The position numbers and the translations under genes are program-made. A model generated the notes under the pieces. It worked only from the letters and a program-made list of their open reading frames with translations, was not told the DNA's origin and ran no database searches. DNA of 64,000 nt from Nitrosomonadales bacterium (lineage in GTDB: Bacteria; Pseudomonadota; Gammaproteobacteria; Burkholderiales; Gallionellaceae), in contig JACRAT010000003.1 in NCBI GenBank assembly GCA_016234685.1, positions 1 through 64,000 of the forward strand. Direction: 5' to 3'. Shown piece after piece: positions 27,104 through 41,588 of the stretch; within the stretch, counting starts at the first letter, position 1; the number at the start of each line of letters is the position of its first letter.

Positions 27104-28366
27104 ATGGATTCAGACAAGAATAAGGGCGACAATCTGCTGTATTGCTCATTCTGCGGTAAGAGCCAGCATGAAGTTAAGAAGCTCATCGCCGGGCCTTCCG
27201 TATTCGTCTGCGACGAGTGCGTCGAGTTGTGCAACGACATCATCCGTGAAGAGACTCAGACCGATCTGTCCGGTAAGCCGGGTGAAAAGAACGATCTGCC
27301 GGTTCCGCACGAGATCCGTGCCAAGCTCGATGAGTATGTGATCGGCCAAGAGCAGGCCAAGAAGATCCTCTCGGTAGCGGTGTACAACCACTACAAGCGC
27401 CTGAAACATGCCGACCATAAGGATGGCGTGGAGCTGGCCAAGAGCAATATCCTGCTGATCGGTCCGACCGGTTCCGGCAAGACTTTGCTGGCGCAGACGC
27501 TGGCCCGTTTGCTGAATGTGCCGTTCGTGATGGCCGATGCGACCACGCTGACCGAAGCCGGCTATGTGGGCGAAGACGTCGAGAACATCATTCAGAAGCT
27601 GCTGCAAGCCTGTGATTATGATGCGGAACGTGCGCAGCGCGGCATCGTCTATATCGACGAGATCGACAAGATCTCGCGCAAGTCTGATAACCCGTCCATC
27701 ACCCGCGACGTATCGGGCGAAGGCGTGCAGCAGGCGTTGCTCAAGTTGATCGAAGGCACCAAGGCTTCCGTTCCGCCGCAGGGTGGCCGCAAGCATCCGA
27801 ACACCGAGTTCCTGCAAGTCGATACCAGTAACATCCTGTTCATTTGCGGCGGGGCGTTCGACGGGCTGGAAAAGGTGATCCGCAACCGTTCCGAGAAAGC
27901 TAGCATCGGTTTCGGCGCGAATCTGGCCAATCGTGATGACTCCAAGAGCGTGGGCGAAGTGTTCCGTACGGTGGAGCCGGAAGATCTGATCAAGTTCGGC
28001 TTGATCCCTGAGTTCGTCGGTCGCTTGCCGGTAGTGGCGACGCTGGCTGAATTGAACGAGGCCGCGATGATCCAGATCCTGACCGAGCCCAAGAACGCGC
28101 TGACCAAGCAATATCAGAAGCTGTTCGCGATGGAAGGCGTGGAGCTTGAGTTCCGCGAAGGCGTGCTGGATGCTATCGCCAAGAAGGCACTGGCGCGCAA
28201 GACCGGCGCACGCGGTCTCCGCTCGATATTGGAGCAGTCCTTGCTCGACATCATGTTCGACCTGCCATCCATGAACGACGTTAGTAAAGTCGTGCTGGAT
28301 GAAAACGGCGCAAACGGCGAGATCAAGCCGATTGTGATCTACGCGGACACCCCCAAGGCCGCATAG
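27104..28366 (+). CDS. clpX: ATP-dependent Clp protease ATP-binding subunit ClpX
   Basis: AAA+ unfoldase of 420 residues. The N-terminal zinc domain has CSFCGKSQ and CDECVELC. Walker A is [15 protein letters not shown], Walker [10 protein letters not shown], and sensor and pore motifs GYVGEDVE and RGxxG-type [10 protein letters not shown] follow. It recognises tagged substrates and feeds them to ClpP. The gene follows clpP after 26 bases. Confidence 0.98.
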   Translation: MDSDKNKGDNLLYCSFCGKSQHEVKKLIAGPSVFVCDECVELCNDIIREETQTDLSGKPGEKNDLPVPHEIRAKLDEYVIGQEQAKKILSVAVYNHYKRLKHADHKDGVELAKSNILLIGPTGSGKTLLAQTLARLLNVPFVMADATTLTEAGYVGEDVENIIQKLLQACDYDAERAQRGIVYIDEIDKISRKSDNPSITRDVSGEGVQQALLKLIEGTKASVPPQGGRKHPNTEFLQVDTSNILFICGGAFDGLEKVIRNRSEKASIGFGANLANRDDSKSVGEVFRTVEPEDLIKFGLIPEFVGRLPVVATLAELNEAAMIQILTEPKNALTKQYQKLFAMEGVELEFREGVLDAIAKKALARKTGARGLRSILEQSLLDIMFDLPSMNDVSKVVLDENGANGEIKPIVIYADTPKAA

Positions 28367-28372
28367 GTTTGT

Positions 28373-28398
28373 GATGGCACTTGAATTCAAGTGCCATC
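28373..28398. promoter_or_regulatory. Perfect 26-bp palindrome between clpX and lon
   Basis: GATGGCACTTGAA followed directly by its exact complement, with no loop, centred on GAATTC. It starts 6 bases after the clpX stop and ends 42 bases before the lon ATG. Its centre contains CTTGAA (28380-28385), and CCCCAA begins 14 bases later at 28400. This resembles a sigma-32 heat-shock promoter (CTTGAA, then CCCCAT). It may be an operator, a hairpin or a promoter; only the palindrome itself is certain. Confidence 0.6.
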
Positions 28399-28440
28399 GC
28401 CCCAAGCTACCGTGCAACCTTTTTAAGAGTGAGCCTAGCC

Positions 28441-30852
28441 ATGTCTGATCTCGAATCTACCGTTCCAGACTCCAATCTCTACCCCTTGTTGCCCCTGCGC
28501 GATGTCGTGGTCTTCCCGCACATGGTAATTCCGCTGTTCGTCGGTCGCGCAAAATCCATCAAGGCGTTGGAATCCGCGATGGAGGCGGGCAAGAGCATCG
28601 TGCTGGTGGCGCAGAAGTCTGCCGCCAAAGACGAGCCTTCCATCGAAGATTTGTTTCAAATTGGCAGCCTCGCCAATATCTTGCAGATGCTCAAGCTGCC
28701 TGACGGTACGGTCAAAGTGTTGGTGGAAGGTACGCAGCGTGCTCGCGTACTGCATGTGATCGAGGAGAAGACGCATTTCGATGCCGAAGTCGAGATCGTG
28801 CCGCTGGAGGCCGGGATTGCACTGGAAGCTGAGGCGATGCGCCGTACGCTGATCTCGCAGTTCGATCAATACGTCAAGCTCAACAAGAAGATTCCACCGG
28901 AGATTTTGACTTCGCTGGCAGGTATCGACGATGCCGGTCGTTTGGCCGATACCATCGCCGCGCATCTGCCGTTGAAGCTGGAGCAGAAGCAGGAAGTGCT
29001 GGAGATCTTCGACGTGCGCAAGCGCCTAGAGCATCTGTTGGGCTTGCTTGAAGCCGAACTCGACATCCTGCAAGTCGAGAAGCGCATCCGTGGCCGTGTC
29101 AAGCGCCAGATGGAGAAGAGCCAGCGCGAGTATTACCTGAACGAACAAGTGAAGGCGATCCAGAAGGAACTGGGTGAAGGCGAGGAGGGGGCCGACATCG
29201 AGGAACTGGAGAAGAAGGTCAAGGCCGCCCACATGCCGAAAGAGGCGCTGGCCAAGGCCGAGGCCGAGTTGAAAAAACTCAAGCTGATGTCGCCGATGTC
29301 TGCCGAGGCGACCGTGGTGCGCAACTACATCGACGTGCTGGTGGGCCTGCCCTGGAAGAAAAAGACCAAGATCAGCGCCGATCTGAAGAAGGCCGAAGAG
29401 ATTTTGGAAGCCGACCATTACGGTCTGGATAAAGTCAAAGAGCGCATCGTCGAATATCTGGCAGTGCAGCAACGTGTGGACAAGCTGAAAGCGCCTATCC
29501 TGTGTCTGGTCGGTCCACCCGGCGTGGGCAAGACTTCGCTGGGGCAGTCCATCGCCCGTGCCACCAATCGCAAGTTCGTGCGCATGTCGCTGGGTGGCGT
29601 GCGTGACGAATCCGAGATCCGTGGTCACCGTCGCACCTACATCGGCTCGATGCCGGGCAAGGTGTTGCAGAACATGAGCAAGGTCGGCGTGAAGAATCCA
29701 CTGTTCCTGCTGGACGAAGTGGACAAGATGGGGCAGGATTTCCGTGGCGATCCGTCGTCGGCCCTGCTGGAAGTGCTCGATCCTGAGCAGAACCACACCT
29801 TCGTCGATCACTACGTCGAGGTCGAGTACGATCTGTCCGACGTGATGTTCGTCGCCACTTCGAATAGCTACAACATCCCCGGCCCGTTGCTAGATCGGAT
29901 GGAGATCATCAACGTATCCAGCTATACCGAGGACGAAAAGGTCAACATCGCCACCCGTTATCTGATTCCCAAGTCATTGAAGAACAATGGATTGAAGGAA
30001 GATGAGATCAGCATCTCGGAGAGCGCGATCCGTGACATCCTGCGTTACTACACCCGCGAGGCGGGCGTGCGCGGGCTGGATCGCGAGATTTCCAAGATCT
30101 GCCGCAAGGTGGTGAAGGCGCTGCTGACCAAGGATACCAAGGGCGCGAAGGTCACTGTCACTGCGCGCAATCTGGATAAGTATCTTGGGGTGCGTCGTTA
30201 CAGCTACGGCATCGCCGAGAAGAACAATCAGGTCGGTCAAGTCACCGGCTTGGCGTGGACGGAAGTCGGTGGTGAGTTGCTGACCATCGAGACCGCTGTG
30301 CTGCCCGGCAAGGGCAAGACCACCACCACCGGCAAGCTGGGCGAAGTGATGCAGGAATCCATCCAGGCCGCGCTGTCGGTGGTGCGCAGTCGTGCCAAGT
30401 CGCTGGGCATCAAGCCGGACTTCTACGAGAAGAACGACCTGCACATCCACTTGCCGGAAGGGGCTACGCCCAAGGACGGCCCGAGTGCCGGTGTCGGTAT
30501 CGTGACGGCGATGGTGTCGGCGCTGACCGGCATCCCGGTGCGTGCCGATGTGGCGATGACCGGCGAGATCACCTTGCGCGGCGAGGTGCTGCCTATCGGT
30601 GGCTTGAAGGAAAAGCTGCTGGCGGCGCATCGCGGCGGCATCAAGACCGTGCTGATCCCGCATGAGAATGTCAAAGATCTCATCGAGATACCTGACAACA
30701 TCAAGAACAAGCTCGACATCCATCCGGTGAAATGGATAGACCAAGTGCTGAGCATCGCACTGGAAAGCAAGCCGGAGCCATTGCCGGAGGAAGTGCCGGT
30801 AGTCGCAACGGTTACAACAACGAGTGAGCCGTTAGCGCCCCTCAAACATTGA
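28441..30852 (+). CDS. lon: ATP-dependent Lon protease
   Basis: AAA+ serine protease of 803 residues degrading misfolded and regulatory proteins. Domains in order: the substrate-binding LAN domain ([23 protein letters not shown]), coiled coils, the AAA+ module ([22 protein letters not shown]), and the C-terminal protease with the Ser-Lys dyad in [11 protein letters not shown] and [18 protein letters not shown] chose ATG 28441 (MSDLES) because the family starts just before this. It lies downstream of the palindrome described above. Confidence 0.98.
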   Translation: MSDLESTVPDSNLYPLLPLRDVVVFPHMVIPLFVGRAKSIKALESAMEAGKSIVLVAQKSAAKDEPSIEDLFQIGSLANILQMLKLPDGTVKVLVEGTQRARVLHVIEEKTHFDAEVEIVPLEAGIALEAEAMRRTLISQFDQYVKLNKKIPPEILTSLAGIDDAGRLADTIAAHLPLKLEQKQEVLEIFDVRKRLEHLLGLLEAELDILQVEKRIRGRVKRQMEKSQREYYLNEQVKAIQKELGEGEEGADIEELEKKVKAAHMPKEALAKAEAELKKLKLMSPMSAEATVVRNYIDVLVGLPWKKKTKISADLKKAEEILEADHYGLDKVKERIVEYLAVQQRVDKLKAPILCLVGPPGVGKTSLGQSIARATNRKFVRMSLGGVRDESEIRGHRRTYIGSMPGKVLQNMSKVGVKNPLFLLDEVDKMGQDFRGDPSSALLEVLDPEQNHTFVDHYVEVEYDLSDVMFVATSNSYNIPGPLLDRMEIINVSSYTEDEKVNIATRYLIPKSLKNNGLKEDEISISESAIRDILRYYTREAGVRGLDREISKICRKVVKALLTKDTKGAKVTVTARNLDKYLGVRRYSYGIAEKNNQVGQVTGLAWTEVGGELLTIETAVLPGKGKTTTTGKLGEVMQESIQAALSVVRSRAKSLGIKPDFYEKNDLHIHLPEGATPKDGPSAGVGIVTAMVSALTGIPVRADVAMTGEITLRGEVLPIGGLKEKLLAAHRGGIKTVLIPHENVKDLIEIPDNIKNKLDIHPVKWIDQVLSIALESKPEPLPEEVPVVATVTTTSEPLAPLKH

Positions 30853-30878
30853 TACCGTCAAGACTGGTCGAATAGCTT

Positions 30879-30901
30879 AGGGGCGCATCTGCGCCCCTTT
30901 G
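30879..30901 (+). terminator. Terminator after lon
   Basis: AGGGGCGCA (30879-30887), 2-base loop, TGCGCCCCT (30890-30898), then TTT. The rmuC ribosome-binding site follows within a few bases. Confidence 0.8.
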
Positions 30902-30916
30902 CATAAAGGAGCAAGC

Positions 30917-32530
30917 ATGGAAGCTCAGTTGTTGGCATCGATTCCGCTGTTGATCGGCTTGCTACTCGGCGGCGGCGTGATCTGGTTGCTGCTGCGCGGA
31001 CGCATACAGGCCGCAGCGGAGCAGGGCGCTGCCGCCAATCTGGCCGAACTGGCAGGCAGCCGGGAGCGGGTGCGCGCGCTGGAAGAAGAGCGGCTGCTGC
31101 TTCAGCGCGAACATGAGTCACTCAAGTCACAATCTGGTGAGTGGCGCGAGGCGCTGGATCTGGTGCGCGACGAGCGTGCACAACTGACCGAGCGTGCTTC
31201 GCGCGTGCCGGTGCTGGAAGGGCAGGCGCAGAAACTGGAAGCCGCGCTGGCTGAACTGCAACGCCAATCAGCCGATGGGCGCGAGAGTCTGAGTCGTACG
31301 ATGGCTGAGTTGGCGGCAGAGCGGGAGACTATTGCCGGGCTGCGTGCGGAGGTACAGGCTGAGAAAGCGCAGCGTCTACAGTCCGAGGCACAGGTGAATC
31401 GCCTGACCACCGAACTGGCCGAGACTAAAGTCCAGCTTGAGGCTGAGCGCAGCCAAGCGGCGGAAAAATTGATTCTGCTGGTCGAGGCGAAAGAAGCCTT
31501 GTCAAATCAATTCAAGTCGTTGGCCAACGATATTCTAGAAGAAAAGGCGAAGCGCTTCACCGAGCAGAATCAGACAAATCTCGGCCAGTTGCTTGAGCCG
31601 CTCAAGACGCGCTTGCAGGAATTCCAGGGCAAGGTCGAAGAGGTCTACGTGCAGGAAGGTAAAGACCGCACGCAGTTGGCTGAGCAGGTGCGCCAGTTGA
31701 TGGAGCTGAACCAGTCACTGAGTCAGGATGCCAAGAATCTGACCCACGCGCTCAAAGGCTCTAGCAAGGCGCAGGGCAACTGGGGTGAGCTTATCCTTGA
31801 ACGCGTGCTGGAAGCCTCCGGCCTGCGCCGTGGCGAGGAATACATCGTTCAGGAGAGCCACACCCGCGAGGACGGTTCGCGTGCGCAGCCGGATGTCATC
31901 ATCCATCTGCCGGAAGAGCGCCATCTGGTGGTAGATGCCAAGGTGTCGCTGACCGCTTATGAGGATTACGCCACAGCGGAGGACGATGCCGTGCGTCAGG
32001 CCGCAGCCCGTCGCCATCTCGACTCCATCCGGGCGCACATCAAGGGTTTGTCAGAGCGTAACTATCAATCGCTGTATAAGCTGCAATCTCTTGATTTCGT
32101 GCTTATGTTCGTACCGATAGAGCCTGCTTTCATGCTGGCGGTGACCCATGACCGTGAATTGTTCATGGATGCTTGGCAGAAGAATGTGCTGCTGGTCAGC
32201 CCCTCGACCTTGCTGTTTGTGGTGCGCACCGTGGCGCATCTGTGGCGGCAAGAGAACCAGAGCCGCAACGCGCAGGAGATCGCCCGACGCGGCGCGGAAC
32301 TGTACGACAAGCTGGTCGGCTTCGTCGAAGACCTCGATTCCTTGGGTAACCGTCTGAAACAGGCCCAAAAAGATTACGATTCCGCCTACGCCAAATTCAG
32401 CGGCGGACGCGGCAACGTCATTCGTCAGGCCGAGATGCTCAAACAACTCGGCGTGAAGCCGACCAAGACCCTGCCGACCGCGCTGGTCGAGAACGCCTCC
32501 GACGGCGCAGCAGAACTGCCTGCCCCCTGA
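30917..32530 (+). CDS. rmuC: DNA recombination protein RmuC
   Basis: Protein of 537 residues with an N-terminal membrane anchor (LLASIPLLIGLLLGGGVIWLLL) and a long coiled coil (about 35-215) followed by the RmuC domain. The domain is seen in KGSSKAQGNWGELILERVLEASGLRRGEEY, PDVIIHLPEERHLVVDAKVSLTAYE and VSPSTLLFVVRTVAHLWRQE. DAKVSL is part of a predicted nuclease-like fold. It limits inverted-repeat rearrangements in E. coli. The ATG at 30917 has AAAGGAG upstream. Confidence 0.94.
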   Translation: MEAQLLASIPLLIGLLLGGGVIWLLLRGRIQAAAEQGAAANLAELAGSRERVRALEEERLLLQREHESLKSQSGEWREALDLVRDERAQLTERASRVPVLEGQAQKLEAALAELQRQSADGRESLSRTMAELAAERETIAGLRAEVQAEKAQRLQSEAQVNRLTTELAETKVQLEAERSQAAEKLILLVEAKEALSNQFKSLANDILEEKAKRFTEQNQTNLGQLLEPLKTRLQEFQGKVEEVYVQEGKDRTQLAEQVRQLMELNQSLSQDAKNLTHALKGSSKAQGNWGELILERVLEASGLRRGEEYIVQESHTREDGSRAQPDVIIHLPEERHLVVDAKVSLTAYEDYATAEDDAVRQAAARRHLDSIRAHIKGLSERNYQSLYKLQSLDFVLMFVPIEPAFMLAVTHDRELFMDAWQKNVLLVSPSTLLFVVRTVAHLWRQENQSRNAQEIARRGAELYDKLVGFVEDLDSLGNRLKQAQKDYDSAYAKFSGGRGNVIRQAEMLKQLGVKPTKTLPTALVENASDGAAELPAP

Positions 32531-32538
32531 GAGAGAAC

Positions 32539-34529
<1,991 letters not shown>

Positions 34530-34653
34530 GGTGCTGCGAAATTTGAATTCCACTATGCGCCATCCTCTGCGGGGCTGAGCTAGTCTTGCGCCAAGGCGTG
34601 GAATAAGTAGAGACACCCATTGGTCGATCAGTAGCCTCAGGTGCGTGGGCGAA

Positions 34654-37064
34654 TCACTCCAGACGTTGCGGTTTGAATCGGGCAGGCAGGCTTTTGCCGC
34701 CGCGTGCGCGTTTGCTGAGATGGCTTTGCAGGGCGTTGCCGCTGAGTTTGATCTGCTGCTCGCGCGGGCCACTCGTGCCGCTGACGGTCACTTCGGCTGC
34801 ATTGATGACGGTGACGGCAAGCAACTCGTCTTTTTCTTCCAGCCCCATGATGATGACACCCTTGCCGCCGCCCGGCAGGCGCTTGAGTTCGGAGAGAGGG
34901 AACGCCAGTAAGCGGCCCAGCCGTGATACGGCGACGACGTTGGATTGTGCGGCTGGGGTGAATAGCGCGGGCGGTAAGAGCGGGCTTTGTTCCAGTGTGA
35001 TGAACTGTTTGCCCGCCTTGTTGCGGCTCAACATATCGGCTACGGTGCATTGGAAACCGGAACTGGCGGCGGTGGCGATTAGGACGTGCTGAGCCGGATT
35101 GGCACTGAACACTTGGGCGATCTTCGCGCCGGGGGTCAACTCGATCAGCGTGGTCAGCGGTGCGCCATCGCCGCGCCCGGAAGGCAGTTGCGCCACCGGG
35201 ATGCTGCATACCCGCCCGTTGTCGCAGATGACGATGCACTGGTCGGTGCTGCGGCATTCGAATTTGCTGAGCAGGCCGTCGCCTTCTTTGAATGCGGTGC
35301 TGGATAGGTCGAGTCCGTGCCCGGAACGACTGCGTGCCCAGTATTTCTTCGAGAAGATGACGGTGACGGGTTCGTCGGCGACGCTGGCGGAGAGGGCAAT
35401 CTTCTCGGCCTCTTGGATCAGCGTGCGGCGCTCGTCTCCATAGGCTGCGGCGTCCGCCTCGATCTCTCGGGCGACGCGCTCGCGCAGGGCACTATCCTTG
35501 GCGAGTAGGCGATTAAGTTCCTTACTTTCCTTCTCCAGTAGTTTGATTTCTTTCTCTATCTTGATGCCTTCCAGACGAGCAAGCTGGCGCAGGCGAATCT
35601 CCAGAATGTCTTCGGCTTGACGGTCGGAAAGCTCGAAACGGGCGATTAGCGCCACCTTGGGGTCGTCTGATTCGCGGATGATGGCGATGACTTCGTCGAT
35701 GTTGAGGAACACGATCATCCGGCCTTGCAGGATGTGTAGGCGGTCGTTGACCTGATTCAGGCGGAACTCGCAGCGGCGGCGCACCGTGGCGATGCGGAAA
35801 TCCACCCATTCGCGCAGCACCATCGCCAGCGACTTCTGCTGCGGGCGACCATCGCGACCTATCATCGTCATGTTGATCGGAGCGGAGCTTTCCAGACTGG
35901 TGTGGGTGAGCAGCACCTTCATCAGCTCGTCTGGCGTCTGGCGCGAGGATTTGGGCTGGAACACCAACCGCACCGCCTGCGACTTGTCCGATTCGTCGGC
36001 CACCGAGTCCAGCACCGACAGGAGCAGTTGCTTGTTTTGCAACTGCTCCTGCGACAGGCTTTTCTTGTTGGCGCGCACCTTGGGGTTGGTCAGTTCATCC
36101 AACTCTTCCAGCACTTTGCGTGTCGAGACGCCGTGCGGCAATTCATGCACCGCTACCTGCCACTGGCCGCGTGCCAGTTCTTCCACTGTCCAGCGGGCGC
36201 GCATCTTGAGCGAGCCGCGACCGCTGAGATAGCACTCGCGGATGTCGCGCGGCGAGGAAATGATCTGACCGCCGCCGGGGAAGTCTGGCCCGTTGACACA
36301 GGCGAGCAGGGCGTCGTCGCTGAGCGCGGGGTCGCGCACCAGCAGCACCGCAGCCGAGGCGACTTCGCGCAGATTGTGTGACGGGATCTCGGTCGCCATG
36401 CCGACGGCGATGCCGGATGCGCCGTTGAGCAACACCATCGGCAGGCGGGCAGGCAGCAGGGCGGGTTCTTGGAACGCGCCATCGTAGTTGGGGATGAAAT
36501 CCACCGTGCCCATGTCGAGCTCGGACAGCAGCAGCTCGGCCAGCGGTGTCAGGCGCGCCTCGGTGTAGCGCATGGCGGCGGCGTTGTCGCCATCGCGCGT
36601 GCCGAAGTTGCCCTGACCGTCCACCAGCGGATAGCGCAGCGAGAAATCTTGCGCCAGTCGCACCATCGCGTCGTAGGCCGAAGCGTCGCCGTGCGGGTGA
36701 TATTTACCCAGCACATCGCCCACCACGCGGGCGGATTTGACGTGTTTGCTGTTCGCCACCAAGCCCATCTGGCGCATGGCGTAGAGGATGCGGCGCTGCA
36801 CCGGCTTTTGTCCGTCGCACACATCGGGCAGGGCGCGGCCCTTGACCACCGAGATGGCGTATTCAAGATAGGCACGCTCGGCGTACAGCGCGATGGGTAC
36901 GTCTTCGCCTTCGGGCAACGCTGGTAATGGGGCGAAGGCGGGTTTGCTACGGGCGGGTTCGGGCAGAGCGATCGTTTCGGCAGCAGGCTCGGCAGCCGCT
37001 TCCGGCGGGAGCGTATCCTCGAACAGATCGGGTTGCTCTTCAGGCGTATTCTCGATACCCATCG

Positions 37065-37068
<4 letters not shown>
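34654..37068 (-). CDS. parC: DNA topoisomerase IV subunit A
   Basis: Cleavage subunit of topoisomerase IV, 804 residues, which unlinks daughter chromosomes. The N-terminal extension (about 50 residues, acidic/Pro-rich) precedes [31 protein letters not shown]. The active tyrosine is in [11 protein letters not shown]. The quinolone-determining segment reads [13 protein letters not shown], with Ala where E. coli has Ser80. The C-terminal domain is short, as in ParC. The start overlaps the parE stop by 4 bases. Confidence 0.97.
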
Positions 37069-39026
<1,958 letters not shown>

Positions 39027-39082
39027 TATGTGATCGGTGCTGGGTTATCCTGATAACAAAGCTGTCTTGCGCATCACAAAAC

Positions 39083-39111
39083 AAATAAGCCCGTATGATA
39101 CGGGCTTATTT
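39083..39111 (-). terminator. Terminator of tRNA-Ser
   Basis: AAATAAGCCCGTA (39083-39095), TGA loop, TACGGGCTTATTT (39099-39111), a 13-bp perfect stem. Reading on the minus strand it is followed by a T-rich run (GTTTTGTG). It sits between the tRNA and parE. Confidence 0.85.
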
Positions 39112-39120
39112 GCTACTACT

Positions 39121-39213
39121 TGGCGGAGAGAGAGGGATTCGAACCCTCGATCCAGGTTTTGCCCGGATGCACCCTTAGCAGGGGTGTGCCTTCGACCTCT
39201 CGGCCATCTCTCC
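39121..39213 (-). tRNA. tRNA-Ser (anticodon GCU)
   Basis: The minus-strand sequence folds as a class II tRNA of 93 bases. The acceptor stem GGAGAGA pairs with TCTCTCC, with discriminator G and encoded CCA (complement at 39121-39123). The D-arm starts TGGCCGAGAGG. The anticodon loop CTGCTAA gives GCT for AGC/AGU serine codons. The long variable arm and the T-loop GGTTCGAATCC are present. Confidence 0.97.
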
Positions 39214-39224
39214 AACGGGCGCGG

Positions 39225-39253
39225 AGAATAACCCATCGCCCAGTATAGGTCAA
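39225..39253 (-). promoter_or_regulatory. Promoter of tRNA-Ser
   Basis: On the minus strand, TTGACC (39253-39248), a 17-base spacer, then TATTCT (39230-39225), a near-consensus sigma-70 promoter. Initiation would fall shortly before the mature tRNA 5' end at 39213. A G/C-rich discriminator follows the -10 box (GCGCCCG), as usual for stable RNA promoters. Confidence 0.75.
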
Positions 39254-39257
39254 ACCT

Positions 39258-40493
39258 TTATGCGTCTTCTTGATCCAGATCGAAGGCTTTGTGCAATACG
39301 CGCACCGCTAGTTCGAGGTATTTCTCGTCGATGACGACGGAGATCTTGATCTCGGAGGTGGAGATCATCTGGATGTTGATGCCTTCTTCTGCCAGTGTGC
39401 GGAACATCTGGCTGGCGATGCCGACGTGCGAACGCATCCCGACTCCGACCACGGAGACCTTGGCGGTCTTGCTGTCGCCGACTACGGCGCGGGCACCGAT
39501 ATGGCCTTGAACTTGATTCTTCAGGATGTCCATCGTCTTGGCGAAGTCGGTGCGGTTGACGGTGAACGAGAAGTCGGTGGAGCCGTCGGTGCCGACATTC
39601 TGGATAATCATGTCGACGTCGATGTTGGCGTCGGCGACCGGCCCTAATATCTGGTACGCGATGCCGGGCTTGTCGGGCACGCCCAGTACGGTGATCTTGG
39701 CTTCGTCGCGGTTGAAGGCGATGCCGGAAATGATAGCCTGTTCCATTTTGTTGTTTTCCTCAAACGTGATCAGTGTGCCCTCGCCAGGTTCTTCCAGAAA
39801 CGAGGAGAGCACGCGCAACTTGACTTTGTACTTGCCGGCGAACTCCACCGAGCGGATCTGCAAAACCTTGGAGCCCAAGCTCGCCATTTCCAGCATCTCT
39901 TCGAAGGTGATGCTCTTCAGGCGGCGCGCTTCGGGAACGACGCGCGGATCGGTGGTATAGACGCCGTCCACATCGGTGTAGATCTGGCATTCGTCGGCAT
40001 TCAGCGCCGCTGCCAGCGCCACGCCGGTGGTGTCCGAGCCGCCGCGTCCCAGCGTGGTGATGTTGCCGTGCTCGTCCACGCCCTGGAATCCGGCGACGAC
40101 TACGACGTAGTCGTTAGCCAGATCGGTGCGGATGTTCTGTTCGTCGATGCTGAGGATGCGGGCCTTGGTGTGGGCGCTATCGGTCAGAATCTTGACTTGA
40201 TCGCCGGTGTAGCTCTTGGCCTTCAGGCCCTCGGCTTGCAGCGCCATCGCCAACAGACCGATGGTGACTTGTTCGCCGGTGGAGACCACTACGTCGAGTT
40301 CGCGCGGATCGGGCTGGGCTTGGATCTCTTTGGCCAGAGCAATCAGTCGATTGGTTTCGCCACTCATGGCGGAGACGGCGACCACGACCTGATGCCCCTG
40401 CGCTTTGAATTTCGCGACGCGCCGCGCCACGTTCTTGATGCGTTCAGGGGAGCCGACTGAGGTCCCGCCGTATTTTTGGACAATTAATGCCAC
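39258..40493 (-). CDS. lysC: Aspartate kinase
   Basis: Enzyme of 411 residues starting the lysine, threonine and methionine pathway. The kinase domain has [32 protein letters not shown] and [20 protein letters not shown]. Two C-terminal ACT domains (about 265-405) bind the feedback amino acid. Length and sequence fit the monofunctional class as in Corynebacterium/Pseudomonas LysC. An internal start could give a beta subunit in relatives; I did not verify one. Confidence 0.96.
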   Translation of the reverse strand: MALIVQKYGGTSVGSPERIKNVARRVAKFKAQGHQVVVAVSAMSGETNRLIALAKEIQAQPDPRELDVVVSTGEQVTIGLLAMALQAEGLKAKSYTGDQVKILTDSAHTKARILSIDEQNIRTDLANDYVVVVAGFQGVDEHGNITTLGRGGSDTTGVALAAALNADECQIYTDVDGVYTTDPRVVPEARRLKSITFEEMLEMASLGSKVLQIRSVEFAGKYKVKLRVLSSFLEEPGEGTLITFEENNKMEQAIISGIAFNRDEAKITVLGVPDKPGIAYQILGPVADANIDVDMIIQNVGTDGSTDFSFTVNRTDFAKTMDILKNQVQGHIGARAVVGDSKTAKVSVVGVGMRSHVGIASQMFRTLAEEGINIQMISTSEIKISVVIDEKYLELAVRVLHKAFDLDQEDA

Positions 40494-40566
40494 GATATTC
40501 CTGTCGTATGCGTTACAAAAACGGTCGGCATTCTACCCGAAAACGGGCGTGGTGGTTGACCGCGAC

Positions 40567-41487
40567 TCAGCCTTCTTGATCGGTGTTCGATGCATCCTGC
40601 GCACTGTTTTTATTCCCGCTTTGAGCGGCGGCAGTGAGTAACATCGCTAAACGAGATTCAGGGGTTTCCAAGCTGATGCGACCGAGTGTGCCATTGCGAT
40701 AATCGGTGAGCAGGGTGATGGCAGCCTTTTCCAGATCGAGCGTGCCACCTTTTAGGCGATAGGCGCGCTTCTTCGCCAGCGCGTCGATGACGGCGGGCGA
40801 ATCCAGCCCATCGAGCGCGAAGCCATAACGGGTGGCGAGCAGGGCGGGGTAGCGGGCCAGCAGGATGTCGCACAAAAAGGTGGCGACTTCTTCTTCTATG
40901 AGGGCGTTGCGTCCGATGGAGTGACTGGCCGCCAACATCAGTCCGTCGCTGTCGTGCTCGATCTTGGGCCACATCAGCCCTGGCGTGTCGATGATGGTCA
41001 TGTGGTCGTTGAGGTCGAAGCTCTGCTGGCTCTTGGTGATGGCCGGTTCATCGCCCACCGCAGCGGCGCGCCGTTTCAGCAGTGCATTCATCAGCGTGGA
41101 TTTGCCTACGTTGGGGATGCCCATGATCATCATGCGCAGCGGCTTGATCGGGGTGCCGCGATGCGGGGCGAGCTTGGCGCACAGGCCGGGAATCTTGGCG
41201 ACATCGCCCGGCTTTTTGCACGAAAGCGCGACTGCTTTTACGCCGGGTTGCTTGTTGAAGAAATCCAGCCAAGCCTTGGTGGCGGCGGGATCGGCAACAT
41301 CGCTCTTGTTGAGTATCTTCAGGCAAGGGCGCTGACGATGCAGGCGTAGCTCGCGGATGATCGGATTGCTGCCCGCCTCGGGTACGCGGGCATCCACTAC
41401 TTCGATCACCACGTCGATGCGCTCCATGGTTTCGGCGGCTTTTTTCCGCGCCGAAGTCATGTGTCCGGGGAACCACTGAATAGCCAT
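40567..41487 (-). CDS. ylqF: Ribosome biogenesis GTPase YlqF/RbgA family
   Basis: Circularly permuted GTPase of 306 residues that helps mature the 50S subunit in the family. The G4 motif comes first (KILNKSDVADP), then G1 (MGIPNVGKSTLMNALLKRR), then G3 (DTPGLMWP). IQWFPGHMTSARKKAAE is the usual N-terminus, so I use ATG 41487. The Shine-Dalgarno is poor. It is divergent from the fumarase gene, with only 101 bases between the starts. Confidence 0.93.
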   Translation of the reverse strand: MAIQWFPGHMTSARKKAAETMERIDVVIEVVDARVPEAGSNPIIRELRLHRQRPCLKILNKSDVADPAATKAWLDFFNKQPGVKAVALSCKKPGDVAKIPGLCAKLAPHRGTPIKPLRMMIMGIPNVGKSTLMNALLKRRAAAVGDEPAITKSQQSFDLNDHMTIIDTPGLMWPKIEHDSDGLMLAASHSIGRNALIEEEVATFLCDILLARYPALLATRYGFALDGLDSPAVIDALAKKRAYRLKGGTLDLEKAAITLLTDYRNGTLGRISLETPESRLAMLLTAAAQSGNKNSAQDASNTDQEG

Positions 41488-41588
41488 GCTGAATACGGGA
41501 TCTGGGAGAGGTGCGCATTCTACCGCGTTTGACGTGTCCGCCTTGAGCAACCATAATCGGATGACAATTTTTTAGAGTTGAGTGCGCC

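Noticed and set aside
27146-28417. Long open frame antisense to clpX
   Set aside because: ClpX is unmistakable on the plus strand; the antisense translation is low-information and has no start signal.
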